The notes under the pieces were generated by a model. The model did no database searches. It saw only the letters and a program-made list of their open reading frames with translations, and was not told the origin of the DNA. The translations under genes were made by a program, and so were the position numbers. Shown piece by piece: positions 1 through 8,031 of a stretch of DNA of 43,592 nt. The stretch is from Clostridia bacterium (lineage in GTDB: Bacteria; Bacillota; Clostridia; Oscillospirales; UBA644). The DNA lies in assembly GCA_017621705.1 (NCBI GenBank), contig JAGASR010000029.1, positions 1 to 43,592 of the forward strand, in the 5' to 3' direction. The stretch's first letter is position 1. Every line of letters begins with the position of its first letter.

Positions 1-13
1 AGGCAAAAATAGA

Positions 14-135
14 CAGCCGCACGAGAGCGGCTGCCTGAGATTATAATGCGGTGCTAATTTTCAAAACCCCTTCCAGGGGTTTGCCTGTATTTGCCCCTTA
101 TAGGGGCTGTGCAAACCACCAGTTTACTGGTGGTT
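14..135. repeat. Cluster of four short palindromes (hairpins)
   Basis: Four perfect inverted repeats sit one after another in the 155 bases before the fucosidase stop. They are CAGCCGC/GCGGCTG (14-20 with 27-33), AAACCCCT/AGGGGTTT (64-71 with 75-82), GCCCCT/AGGGGC (93-98 with 103-107 region) and AACCACCAG/CTGGTGGTT (114-122 with 127-135). Loops are 3 to 6 bases. The stems are GC-rich compared with the neighbouring DNA and no open reading frame covers them. The stem nearest the fucosidase could help end minus-strand transcription, but it lacks a following T tract. The array looks like a compound palindromic intergenic element or a structured RNA; its identity is unknown. Confidence 0.6.
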
Positions 136-155
136 ATGATTTATATTTGGTATTT

Positions 156-1517
156 TTAATAAAGCTCAATACTTCTGAGTACCACTTTAGCTCTTGATGC
201 TGTTATGTACAAACGTATTACATCTGTGTTGACTTCCGATTGAGCGTATATATGAATCGGACAGATCTTTTTATGACCGATGCATGTACCGATATAGCAA
301 TCCTGCATTTGATCGGAGTTGTCCTTTGCATAAAGTCTGAATGATTCAACTCTCTGTCCTTTTGTAAGATCTTCCTGGAAAACAACATATTTGATCTTTG
401 TTTTCTCGGGTAAAACAATATCAATAACACTTTGTCCGTTTTCCGATTCCGAAACGATTTTAATTTCAGCGTTTACTGCTTTGTTTTCTCCAAATTCAGA
501 TCTGATTTTGTCACCCAATTCTTTAAGTCTTACAATGTCTCTTTCATCAATAAGGCCGTCTGTTGTCGGGGAAACATTCAGAATAAATCCGCAGTTTGCT
601 CCAACAGAATTTATATATGTGTTAAATAATCTGTCGAGTGAATGAGGTTCTTCGTTTTTGTGCCAGAACCACCCATTTCTTATAGACATATCTATCTCAG
701 ATCCGCAGAAAACAAGACCTTTTGAATACAGAATGTTTCCGATGGAACCGAGATCATTATCGCTGTTACAGATAAAGGATAAATCTCCTGCAAGCGGCAT
801 TGGTCCTGTTTGAACTTCTGATCTGAAACATAATTCTGACGGTACGACTGACCATTCTGCTGCTCGTGCCGTGCCGGATTCATTGCCGCACCAACGTACA
901 TCAGGGCCGTGATCGTTGAAAATGGTGGCATCAGGTTGATATTTTCTTATAAGAGAGATATATCTGTCGTAATCATAGACCTGTTTTTTACCGTTAGGAC
1001 CTTCGCCGCATGCTCCGTCAAACCAGAAGTGGAAGATCGGACCGTAATTTGTGAGCAGTTCGGTCAGTTGGTTGCAGTAATAGTCGTTATATTCTTCGGT
1101 TCCGTAATACTGCGAATTTCTGTCCCAAGGAGAGAGATATATACCGAATTTAATTCCGCCTTTTCTGCATGCTTCGGCAGCTTCTGCAACAAGGTCTCCT
1201 TTCCCGCCTCTCCAAGGACTGTTCTTTACAGAATGCTCTGTATATTTAGACGGCCAAAGACAGAAACCGTCGTGATGTTTTGCGGTTAAAACCATGCCTT
1301 TCATTCCGGCAGATTTGATTGCTTCAACCCACTGATCGCAATCAAGTTTTTCGGGGTTAAAGATTTTTTCATCTTCATTTCCGTTACCCCATTCCTGATT
1401 GGTAAAAGTGTTTACACCGAAATGGATAAACGCATAAAATTCAGTATCGAACCACTGTTGCTGACGTTTTGACGGTGTTACTGAAACAGCCATTGAAAGT
1501 GCATCTTTGATATTCAT
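156..1517 (-). CDS. Alpha-L-fucosidase, GH29 family, cytoplasmic
   Basis: This 453-residue protein should hydrolyse terminal alpha-L-fucose from oligosaccharides. The GH29 barrel starts near the N terminus, with HFGVNTF and KHHDGFCLWPS segments typical of the family. The motif FHFWFDGACGEG carries the expected nucleophile Asp at about residue 167. No signal peptide is visible, so it probably acts on imported glycans. The start at 1517 is preferred over 1526 because an AAAGGA ribosome site lies eight bases upstream, while the earlier ATG overlaps that site. It lies 17 bases downstream of trkH on the same strand and is probably co-transcribed with it, an odd partnership. The catalytic barrel is present, but no obvious C-terminal carbohydrate-binding module is recognisable by eye. 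Confidence 0.9.
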   Translation of the reverse strand: MNIKDALSMAVSVTPSKRQQQWFDTEFYAFIHFGVNTFTNQEWGNGNEDEKIFNPEKLDCDQWVEAIKSAGMKGMVLTAKHHDGFCLWPSKYTEHSVKNSPWRGGKGDLVAEAAEACRKGGIKFGIYLSPWDRNSQYYGTEEYNDYYCNQLTELLTNYGPIFHFWFDGACGEGPNGKKQVYDYDRYISLIRKYQPDATIFNDHGPDVRWCGNESGTARAAEWSVVPSELCFRSEVQTGPMPLAGDLSFICNSDNDLGSIGNILYSKGLVFCGSEIDMSIRNGWFWHKNEEPHSLDRLFNTYINSVGANCGFILNVSPTTDGLIDERDIVRLKELGDKIRSEFGENKAVNAEIKIVSESENGQSVIDIVLPEKTKIKYVVFQEDLTKGQRVESFRLYAKDNSDQMQDCYIGTCIGHKKICPIHIYAQSEVNTDVIRLYITASRAKVVLRSIELY

Positions 1518-1534
1518 GATAAACATCCTTTCTT

Positions 1535-2977
1535 TTATTTTTTCCAGGCGGAAGGATAGAACAGTATCAATACAGGGAATATTTCAAGTCTTCCTGCAAG
1601 CATATCAAAAATAAGGATAATTTTAGATGCATTTGAGAAGCCCGAAAAGTTTCCTGCAGGTCCAACCTCTCCTAAGCCGGGACCGATATTGTTGAAACAA
1701 GCGGAGATTGCTGTGAAATTTGTTGTCATATCAAATGAATCAAACAAAGAAACAGCTAAAAGGGAAAACACAAAAATAATGAAATATAAAACCAAATATG
1801 CATAAGAGCCTGTAATTGTTTCATTATCAACAGTTTTACCTTCAATTTTAACTGATACGACAGCTCTCGGCATAATCATTTTTTTGAGTTCTTTAGCCGC
1901 ACCCTTAAGCAGTATAATTATTCTGCTGATTTTAATTCCGCCGGCTGTTGAACCCGCGCACGAACCGCTGAACATAAGTATCACAAGGATTGTTTTCGAT
2001 AAAGTCGACCACTGATTAAAATCTGCTGTAGCAAAACCTGTCGTCGAGACAACAGAGGCAACCTGAAATGATGCGTATCTTATTGATTCTGAAACAGAAC
2101 CGTAAATCTGATGTGTATCGATGGAAATTATTGCTATTGAAACGGCAATAATAGAGAGAAAAACCTGCAATTCTCTGTTTTTGACAATACTTTTTATATC
2201 ACCTAATAACATAAAGAAATATAAGTTGAAATTTACACCGAAAAGTATCATAAATACAGTTATAACGGTTTCTATATAAGCACTGTCATATGCCGCAATG
2301 GAAGAATTTTTTATAGCAAATCCACCCGTGCCCGCCGTCGCAAATGAGTTGACAACTGCATCGAAAAGGGGCATTCCACCAAAAAGAAGCAGAACAATCT
2401 GGACAAGTGTCATGACAACATAAATCGCATAAAGTATCTGTGCTGTAAACCTTGCCTTTGATACAAGTTTGCCGACTTTGGGACCGGGAACTTCTGCTTT
2501 CATAAGGTGCATTGTTCTTGATGAAGATAGGGGGAGTATTGCGAGTATAAAAACAAGAACACCCATACCACCGATCCAATGAGTAAACGATCTCCAGAAC
2601 AAGAGACTTCTGGGAAGTGTCTCCACATCTGTTAAAATAGATGCGCCGGTAGTTGTAAAACCCGATACGACTTCAAAAAGAGCATCAATATAAGATGGGA
2701 TATGGCCACTTAAAAAAAACGGTAAAGCACCGAACATACTTAAAAGCAACCAAGAAACCCCGCATATTATAAATCCGTCTTTTGCAGTAAGGTTTTCAGC
2801 CTTGTTCCTTTTGAAAGAGAAGATCGTTCCGAGTAATAATGTTATGGTTATTGTTATGATAAAGGGTATTGTGCTATTTTCTTTTAATACAAGGCTGATT
2901 ATGAGAGGAATAACCAAAAGTATTCCTTCTGCTTTTAAAACAAGCCCTAGAATTGATAAAACATTACGATGATTCAT
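1535..2977 (-). CDS. trkH: Trk/Ktr-type potassium uptake membrane subunit TrkH
   Basis: This 480-residue polytopic membrane protein is the ion-conducting subunit of a Trk potassium uptake system. The four pore-loop/selectivity-filter repeats of the superfamily are visible: TTTGAS near residue 108, ATAGTGGF near 213, STTGFATADF near 311 and FNNIGPGLG near 428. An STAGGIK segment near residue 343 is also typical of the family. It starts six bases after the trkA stop, so the two are translated from one message, as expected for a channel and its cytosolic gating ring. The length fits a full TrkH. Calling it TrkH rather than KtrB rests on the two-domain TrkA partner next door. Confidence 0.95.
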   Translation of the reverse strand: MNHRNVLSILGLVLKAEGILLVIPLIISLVLKENSTIPFIITITITLLLGTIFSFKRNKAENLTAKDGFIICGVSWLLLSMFGALPFFLSGHIPSYIDALFEVVSGFTTTGASILTDVETLPRSLLFWRSFTHWIGGMGVLVFILAILPLSSSRTMHLMKAEVPGPKVGKLVSKARFTAQILYAIYVVMTLVQIVLLLFGGMPLFDAVVNSFATAGTGGFAIKNSSIAAYDSAYIETVITVFMILFGVNFNLYFFMLLGDIKSIVKNRELQVFLSIIAVSIAIISIDTHQIYGSVSESIRYASFQVASVVSTTGFATADFNQWSTLSKTILVILMFSGSCAGSTAGGIKISRIIILLKGAAKELKKMIMPRAVVSVKIEGKTVDNETITGSYAYLVLYFIIFVFSLLAVSLFDSFDMTTNFTAISACFNNIGPGLGEVGPAGNFSGFSNASKIILIFDMLAGRLEIFPVLILFYPSAWKK

Positions 2978-2983
2978 AATAAT

Positions 2984-4339
2984 TTATTGAAGTATTTCAT
3001 TTATTTCGCGTAATTCCTGATTTTTTGTTATGACTATAACACTGTCATTTCTTTCGATCGTATCATTGCCGCCCGGGAATATGACCCGATCTCGTCTGAT
3101 TATACAACCGATAATAATTCCTTTTTTGATTCGAAGATCTTTTAAAGGTATGCCGATTATTTCAGATGATTCGGAAATTTCGAATTCGAGAGCCTCAACT
3201 CTTCCTTCGGCAATTTCATACATGGTTTTTAAACTGCTTGATTCCGTATTCGTCATTGCCCGTATATAACTGAGAACACGGTTTACCGATATGATCTTAG
3301 GTGAAATTATCGATTCAATTCCAATCGTATTCAGCATTCCCACAAAAGAAGATCTGTCGATTTTTGTTATAACTTTTTTTATTCCGTATTTCTGAGCAAA
3401 CATTGATATAACCATATTTTCCTCATCAATACCTGTGAGCGAAACTATAGCATCGGTGTTGTCGATACCTTCTTCCTGAAGGACAGTTTGATCTGTTCCG
3501 TCTCCACAGATTATGGTTGCTTTGGGAAGAAGATCGCTTAATTCAAGACACCTGTTTTCGTCTTGCTCTATAAGCTTAACGTCTATTCCCGCCGATAGAA
3601 GCTGTTCAGAAAGATAATAACCTAAACGTCCACCGCCGATGACCATTACTTTTTTTAATTTATGCTGATAGATTTTAAGCAATTTAAAAAATTGGGACAA
3701 TTCCGCATGAGAAGCTGTTATGTATATACGGTCTCCCTTTTTAAGTATAAAGTCACCGCCGGGAATATAAACTTCGTCATCTCGTTCAACAATACATACA
3801 AGAATTTTTACGTTGTATTTTTTATATAATTGAGACAATATCTGACCATCAAAAGGATTGCCGTCTTCAATTTTAATTTCCGCAAGCTCAACCTTACCTC
3901 TGGCGAAAATATCAAGCTTAAGAGCTGACGGAAAGCTTATAATCTTGAACATTTCAGATGCTGCATCCAGTTCCGGATTTACGATTAAGCTCAAACCGAG
4001 ATCTTTTTTTAGGAAATAAAGCTGATTTGAATATTCAGGGTTACGAACTCTTGCTATAGTATGTTTTGCCCCGATTTTTTTAGCAAGAAGACAACACAAG
4101 ATGTTAACTTCATCGGATGGTGTCGTTGCAACTATAAGATCCGCTTTCTGAACACCGGCTTCAAGCTGAACATTATAGCTTGCACCGTTACCGACAACCC
4201 CCATAACATCATATGAATTAGCCATATTTTCAACTGTTTTGGAATTAATGTCAATAACTGTTATTTCATGGTCTTCTTTACTGAGAACCTTGGTAAGCGT
4301 TCTTCCTATCTTACCTTGTCCCATTATGACAATATTCAA
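2984..4339 (-). CDS. trkA: Trk potassium uptake regulator TrkA (duplicated RCK domains)
   Basis: This 451-residue cytosolic protein binds NAD(H) or nucleotides and gates TrkH. It has two RCK modules, each a Rossmann fold plus TrkA-C domain. The first glycine motif GQGKIG is at residues 7-12 and the second, GGGRLG, near 235-240. Acidic ends of the second strands (VIDIN and LIEQDE) fit nucleotide ribose binding. The start codon is TTG: it is preceded ten bases upstream by AAAGGAG, and starting at the next Met would remove the first beta strand. It is the first gene of a trkA-trkH-fucosidase unit with a near-perfect promoter about 20 bases upstream. Confidence 0.95.
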   Translation of the reverse strand: MNIVIMGQGKIGRTLTKVLSKEDHEITVIDINSKTVENMANSYDVMGVVGNGASYNVQLEAGVQKADLIVATTPSDEVNILCCLLAKKIGAKHTIARVRNPEYSNQLYFLKKDLGLSLIVNPELDAASEMFKIISFPSALKLDIFARGKVELAEIKIEDGNPFDGQILSQLYKKYNVKILVCIVERDDEVYIPGGDFILKKGDRIYITASHAELSQFFKLLKIYQHKLKKVMVIGGGRLGYYLSEQLLSAGIDVKLIEQDENRCLELSDLLPKATIICGDGTDQTVLQEEGIDNTDAIVSLTGIDEENMVISMFAQKYGIKKVITKIDRSSFVGMLNTIGIESIISPKIISVNRVLSYIRAMTNTESSSLKTMYEIAEGRVEALEFEISESSEIIGIPLKDLRIKKGIIIGCIIRRDRVIFPGGNDTIERNDSVIVITKNQELREINEILQ

Positions 4340-4363
4340 ATTCTATCGTCTCCTTTCCAGCTG

Positions 4364-4392
4364 ATTATAGCATAAATTGTAAACAATGTCAA
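4364..4392 (-). promoter_or_regulatory. Sigma-A promoter for trkA-trkH
   Basis: On the minus strand, TTGACA (4392-4387) is followed after exactly 17 bases by TATAAT (4369-4364), with an extended TG motif just before the -10 box. Both hexamers match consensus perfectly. Transcription should begin near 4357, shortly before the trkA ribosome binding site. Confidence 0.9.
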
Positions 4393-4410
4393 CATAAGTA
4401 TCAGAAAAAC

Positions 4411-4439
4411 TTGACAAGCAACTTAATATGTGGTACAAT
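4411..4439 (+). promoter_or_regulatory. Sigma-A promoter for plsY (and possibly the lipoprotein array)
   Basis: TTGACA at 4411-4416 is followed after 17 bases by TACAAT at 4434-4439, preceded by an extended -10 TG. Transcription should start near 4446. The -35 boxes of this and the divergent trkA promoter lie only 18 bases apart. No terminator or comparably good promoter is visible between plsY and the first lipoprotein gene, so this promoter may also serve the array. Confidence 0.88.
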
Positions 4440-4478
4440 ATTATTAATTATAAATTAATGTATAAAGGAAAGTGCGTC

Positions 4479-5129
4479 ATGTGGCAGTATTTAGTTGTTT
4501 TGCTTCTCGGTTATATTGTCGGAAGCATTAATTTCTCTGTTTTGGTAACAAAATTTATTGGAAAAAAAGATATCAGATCTATCGGAAGCGGTAATGCCGG
4601 AGGTACTAATGTCGCAAGAGCGATGGGTGCCAAATGGGGGGTTGCCGTAATAATAATGGAGATACTGAAAGGTGTTCTTGTCGGCCTTTTTGCTAAATAT
4701 ATATTCCCTGCAGATCATCTTGCCCTTGGTGTCCTCGGTGATGAGATTTCCGGTGCGGTTGCGGTTTTCGGTGTTCTCATCGGTAATATTTACCCTTGCT
4801 TTTTCGGATTTAAAGGCGGTAAAGGTGTTACGACCTGCGCCGCAGTAATAGCGATTCTTGATTACCGTGTATTTATAATTCTTGTTTCTCTGTTCCTTGT
4901 TGTTTTCTTTATAGGCAGAATGGTTTCTCTCGGTTCGATAATCGCGTCTCTCGGTATGCCTATCTCGATTTTTATTGTTTATCACGGTCAGCCGTATTGG
5001 TGGGTTCTTTGTATTATAGTCGGAATCATGGCCTTAACACTTATATGGAGACACAGCTCAAATATAGTAAGAATATTTAAAGGAACCGAAAATAAATTCA
5101 AACTTTGGAAAAAGACAGAGGATAAATAA
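4479..5129 (+). CDS. plsY: Glycerol-3-phosphate acyltransferase PlsY
   Basis: This 216-residue integral membrane enzyme transfers the acyl group from acyl-phosphate to glycerol 3-phosphate, the first step of phospholipid synthesis. Family motifs are visible: GSINFS near the N terminus, the GSGNAGGTN segment in the first cytosolic loop, and FKGGKGVTT in the second. The start at 4479 is preceded by AAAGGAA eight bases upstream. An in-frame ATG at 4428 lies upstream of the -10 box and cannot be on the transcript from the clear promoter. The first lipoprotein gene follows after 60 bases with no terminator visible. Confidence 0.95.
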   Translation: MWQYLVVLLLGYIVGSINFSVLVTKFIGKKDIRSIGSGNAGGTNVARAMGAKWGVAVIIMEILKGVLVGLFAKYIFPADHLALGVLGDEISGAVAVFGVLIGNIYPCFFGFKGGKGVTTCAAVIAILDYRVFIILVSLFLVVFFIGRMVSLGSIIASLGMPISIFIVYHGQPYWWVLCIIVGIMALTLIWRHSSNIVRIFKGTENKFKLWKKTEDK

Positions 5130-5189
5130 AATCTTACTCATTCAAAAAAGGCAGATAATCCGTACACATAATCTTGAGGAGATAAGGTT

Positions 5190-6569
5190 ATGAAAAATTT
5201 GTTCAAATCTATTGCTCTTTTACTTGTGTTCACTTTTGTACTTTGTTCTTGTCAAAACTCCAGTCCCGAAATTATTCCCGAATATTCCACCTCTTCATCG
5301 GATAAAGATTTTGATGGTCTGAAGATCAACTGGGGTATCGAGGGCACTGATGATAAGAAACTCGGTTATATAAGTTCCACTGTATTTGCCGATATGGCTG
5401 CCCAAAGAGTTAAGGATGTTGAAACTTCTTTGAATTGTGAAATTAATCTGATACTTGAATCATCAGGTTGGGATGTCAACTCGAAATTGTCTGCCTCGAT
5501 CATGTCCGGATCTCAAGTATATGATTTGGTTCGTTGTGGAAGCTACAATCTTGCACCTAATGCTCGTGCAGGTCACCTTATAGGTCTTTCCGGATTACTG
5601 GATGTTCAGAACACAGAAAAATGGGGCACACGTCGTATGCTTCAGTCGATGATCTGGAAAGATGATGTCTATGCTGTTCTTCCTTATGCGTGGCCAGATC
5701 TTCTTTACACATGCTTCGGTCACGCAGTAGGTGTAAATGAGAATTACATCGCTCAATTAGGTCAAACTGACCCCAGAGAATATGTCGAATCTGACACCTG
5801 GAACTGGGACAAGTTTGAGGAAGTACTTGCTGCGTATACTTTTGATGTAAACGGTACTACAGTATATGCATTAAGTTCTCATGAACCGTATCTTGTTCAA
5901 ATGATGATGCTTTCCAACGGTTGTCCTATGTCTGTGTATGAAGACGGTAATGTCGTTATGGGTGCACACACAGAAGCAGGAAAAGTTGCGTTGGAACGTG
6001 CAAGATCCATTTTCCGTGAGACTTGCAGTGATTATATCCATCCTGACCGTGGTACAGACTATTCGCATATCGTCAAAGGTGATGTTGTAATGGGTGTTGC
6101 ATGGTCTGCAGAGTTTTTTAATTCGTATGTGTATGAAATGGATAATCTTGGTGTTCTTCCCTTCCCGCAGGGTCCGAACGCAACCCCCGGTGTTTATCTT
6201 ACATATCACGACAGTATGCCTTTCTCCACAGGTATCACAGTAAATGCTAATGATATTGAAGCAACTGCAATAATTCTTTCTGAGCTGTATGAACCGTTCG
6301 AAGGTTATGAGACCAAAGAAGATATCATCAATTATCTTTCTTCTCAGGTATTTTTTGACAGAAGAGATGCTGTTTTGTTCCTTAATATGGTTGAGAATAC
6401 AGAATACGGTTTCTTCAGAGAAGGAGCCCGTAAAGTTCTTGATACTGCAATAGGTTCAAATGAATCGATAACATCTATTATTGAATCATTCGAATCTGCA
6501 AACGAGGTACTTTCTCAAGACATTCTTGAACCGCACTATGCAGGTATGATTGCAGTTTACGGTGAATGA
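5190..6569 (+). CDS. Solute-binding-type lipoprotein, array member P1
   Basis: This 459-residue protein starts with a lipoprotein signal peptide ending in the lipobox LCSC, with lipidated Cys at residue 21, so it should be anchored outside the membrane. After the Cys comes the array's PEIIPEY motif, then FDGLKINWG. Segments typical of carbohydrate ABC solute-binding proteins follow: a WNWDKFEE segment, LSNG, GVLPFPQGPNA and a C-terminal helical part ending in AVYGE. The ligand is not deducible. P1 is the most divergent of the eight copies: it has WGTRRMLQS where others have WGTPxMLQS, and NARAGHLIGLS in place of the usual VRAGYLTGLS. The ribosome site GAGGAGA lies seven bases upstream of the ATG. 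Confidence 0.85.
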   Translation: MKNLFKSIALLLVFTFVLCSCQNSSPEIIPEYSTSSSDKDFDGLKINWGIEGTDDKKLGYISSTVFADMAAQRVKDVETSLNCEINLILESSGWDVNSKLSASIMSGSQVYDLVRCGSYNLAPNARAGHLIGLSGLLDVQNTEKWGTRRMLQSMIWKDDVYAVLPYAWPDLLYTCFGHAVGVNENYIAQLGQTDPREYVESDTWNWDKFEEVLAAYTFDVNGTTVYALSSHEPYLVQMMMLSNGCPMSVYEDGNVVMGAHTEAGKVALERARSIFRETCSDYIHPDRGTDYSHIVKGDVVMGVAWSAEFFNSYVYEMDNLGVLPFPQGPNATPGVYLTYHDSMPFSTGITVNANDIEATAIILSELYEPFEGYETKEDIINYLSSQVFFDRRDAVLFLNMVENTEYGFFREGARKVLDTAIGSNESITSIIESFESANEVLSQDILEPHYAGMIAVYGE

Positions 6570-6606
6570 TTATAATGCATATATTAATTTGTTAGGAGTA
6601 AAAAAT

Positions 6607-7986
6607 ATGAAGGCTGTATTGAAGTTTTTCTCCTTTTTGTTTGTTTTTATGTTTGTTCTTAGTGCTTGCCAGACATCATCTCCCGAAGTTGTGCCTGAAT
6701 ATAAAGTTGATATTGCGGGCGCAGATCTTGACGGTTTAAAAATCTCATGGGGTTGGGATTCGCTAAATGATGTAATTTATGGATTTGTCGCAGGTACAGC
6801 ACATTCCGATATGGCTCTTGAAAGAGAAAGGTATGTTGAAGATACATACAATTGCGATATTACAGTTGAATATACAGATCGTGTTTATGACAATTTACGA
6901 GCTTCTGTTATGTCCGGAAGTCCCAGATATGATCTATTAACCGGAAGTACGTATGCGCTTGTTGTTGATGTTCGTGCCGGTTATCTTACCGGTCTTTCCG
7001 GATTACTTGATATATCAAATACCGAAAAATGGGGAACCCCCAATATGCTTCAATCGCTTTTGTGGATTGACGATCTGTACGGTGTTGTTCCTTTTGCATG
7101 GCCCGATCTTTTATACGGTGCCACAGGACACTTGATTGCCGTAAATGAAACTCTCGTTTCGAAATTGGTACAGCCTGATCCTAGAGAATTTGTTGAAAAC
7201 AATACCTGGACCTGGGACAAGTTTGAAGAAACACTTGCAATTTATACCCATCAAGAAGCAGGACGAACCATATATGCTATAAACTGTCATGATGCATATT
7301 TTGCAATGAATATGTTTCTTTCAAACGGTTGTACCTTATCTTCATTTGTAGACGGAAAAGTTGTTTGCGGGGCATATACAGAAGCAGGCAAGGTTGCCCT
7401 TGAAAGAGCAAAGAAGATTTATACGGAAACATGTGTTGACTATTTCTATCCCGATGTCAGCACAGCAAATGAATATATAATTAACGGCGATGTTGTTATG
7501 GCTGTAACATGGCTCGACGGTATGTTCGGAACCGCCGAATCTTTCTTGTATAAAATGGATAATCTCGGCGTTCTTCCTTTCCCTGTCGGTCCGAATGCTA
7601 AACCCGGTGTATATCCGACTTATCATGAAGGTCTTTCTTTTGCTACAAGTATTCCTGTTAATGCAAAAGATCCCGAAGCTACTGCAACCGTGCTTTCTGC
7701 AATGTATGAACCGTTTGATCAATATAAAACCAAAGAAGATATAATTGATTACATGTCGGAACAGGCTTTCTTTGATCGAAGAGATGCCGAGATCTTTGCA
7801 AATATGGTTAAAAATACAGAATACGGTTTCTTCAGAGAAGGTGCCCGTGTCGTTATTCAGAGCGTTGTTGAGCAGTCCGAATCTGTAACAGCTCTTCTTG
7901 AATCATACGAAGATCAATATGCAGAGATCGTTGATGATTATATGATTCACCATTTTGAGGGCAGAGTCGCCGTTTACGGCGAATAA
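6607..7986 (+). CDS. Solute-binding-type lipoprotein, array member P2 (subfamily B)
   Basis: This 459-residue lipoprotein has lipobox LSAC with Cys at residue 21, then PEVVPEY and DLDGLKISWG. It follows P1 by 37 bases. The start at 6607 is chosen because TTAGGAG lies just upstream and the signal peptide begins there; an in-frame ATG at 6550 would overlap P1 and add 19 residues before the signal peptide. It is closest by eye to P4 in the N-terminal third (GTAHSDMALERER and VRAGYLTGLS are shared). Its middle part (HDAYFAMNMFLSNG) resembles P7 and P8. Like all copies it has the WTWDKFEE segment and ends in AVYGE. The ligand is unknown. Confidence 0.85.
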   Translation: MKAVLKFFSFLFVFMFVLSACQTSSPEVVPEYKVDIAGADLDGLKISWGWDSLNDVIYGFVAGTAHSDMALERERYVEDTYNCDITVEYTDRVYDNLRASVMSGSPRYDLLTGSTYALVVDVRAGYLTGLSGLLDISNTEKWGTPNMLQSLLWIDDLYGVVPFAWPDLLYGATGHLIAVNETLVSKLVQPDPREFVENNTWTWDKFEETLAIYTHQEAGRTIYAINCHDAYFAMNMFLSNGCTLSSFVDGKVVCGAYTEAGKVALERAKKIYTETCVDYFYPDVSTANEYIINGDVVMAVTWLDGMFGTAESFLYKMDNLGVLPFPVGPNAKPGVYPTYHEGLSFATSIPVNAKDPEATATVLSAMYEPFDQYKTKEDIIDYMSEQAFFDRRDAEIFANMVKNTEYGFFREGARVVIQSVVEQSESVTALLESYEDQYAEIVDDYMIHHFEGRVAVYGE

Positions 7987-8031
7987 TAACGTTTAAATCA
8001 TAGTTGATTCAAAATTGAATAAGGTGATTTT

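Noticed and set aside
14..135. CRISPR array
   Set aside because: The four palindromes differ from one another and there are no equal-length spacers or cas genes.
5131..5159. Promoter before P1 with GATAAT at 5154
   Set aside because: The -35 position (ATCTTA) is poor and there is no extended -10, so it is not convincing.
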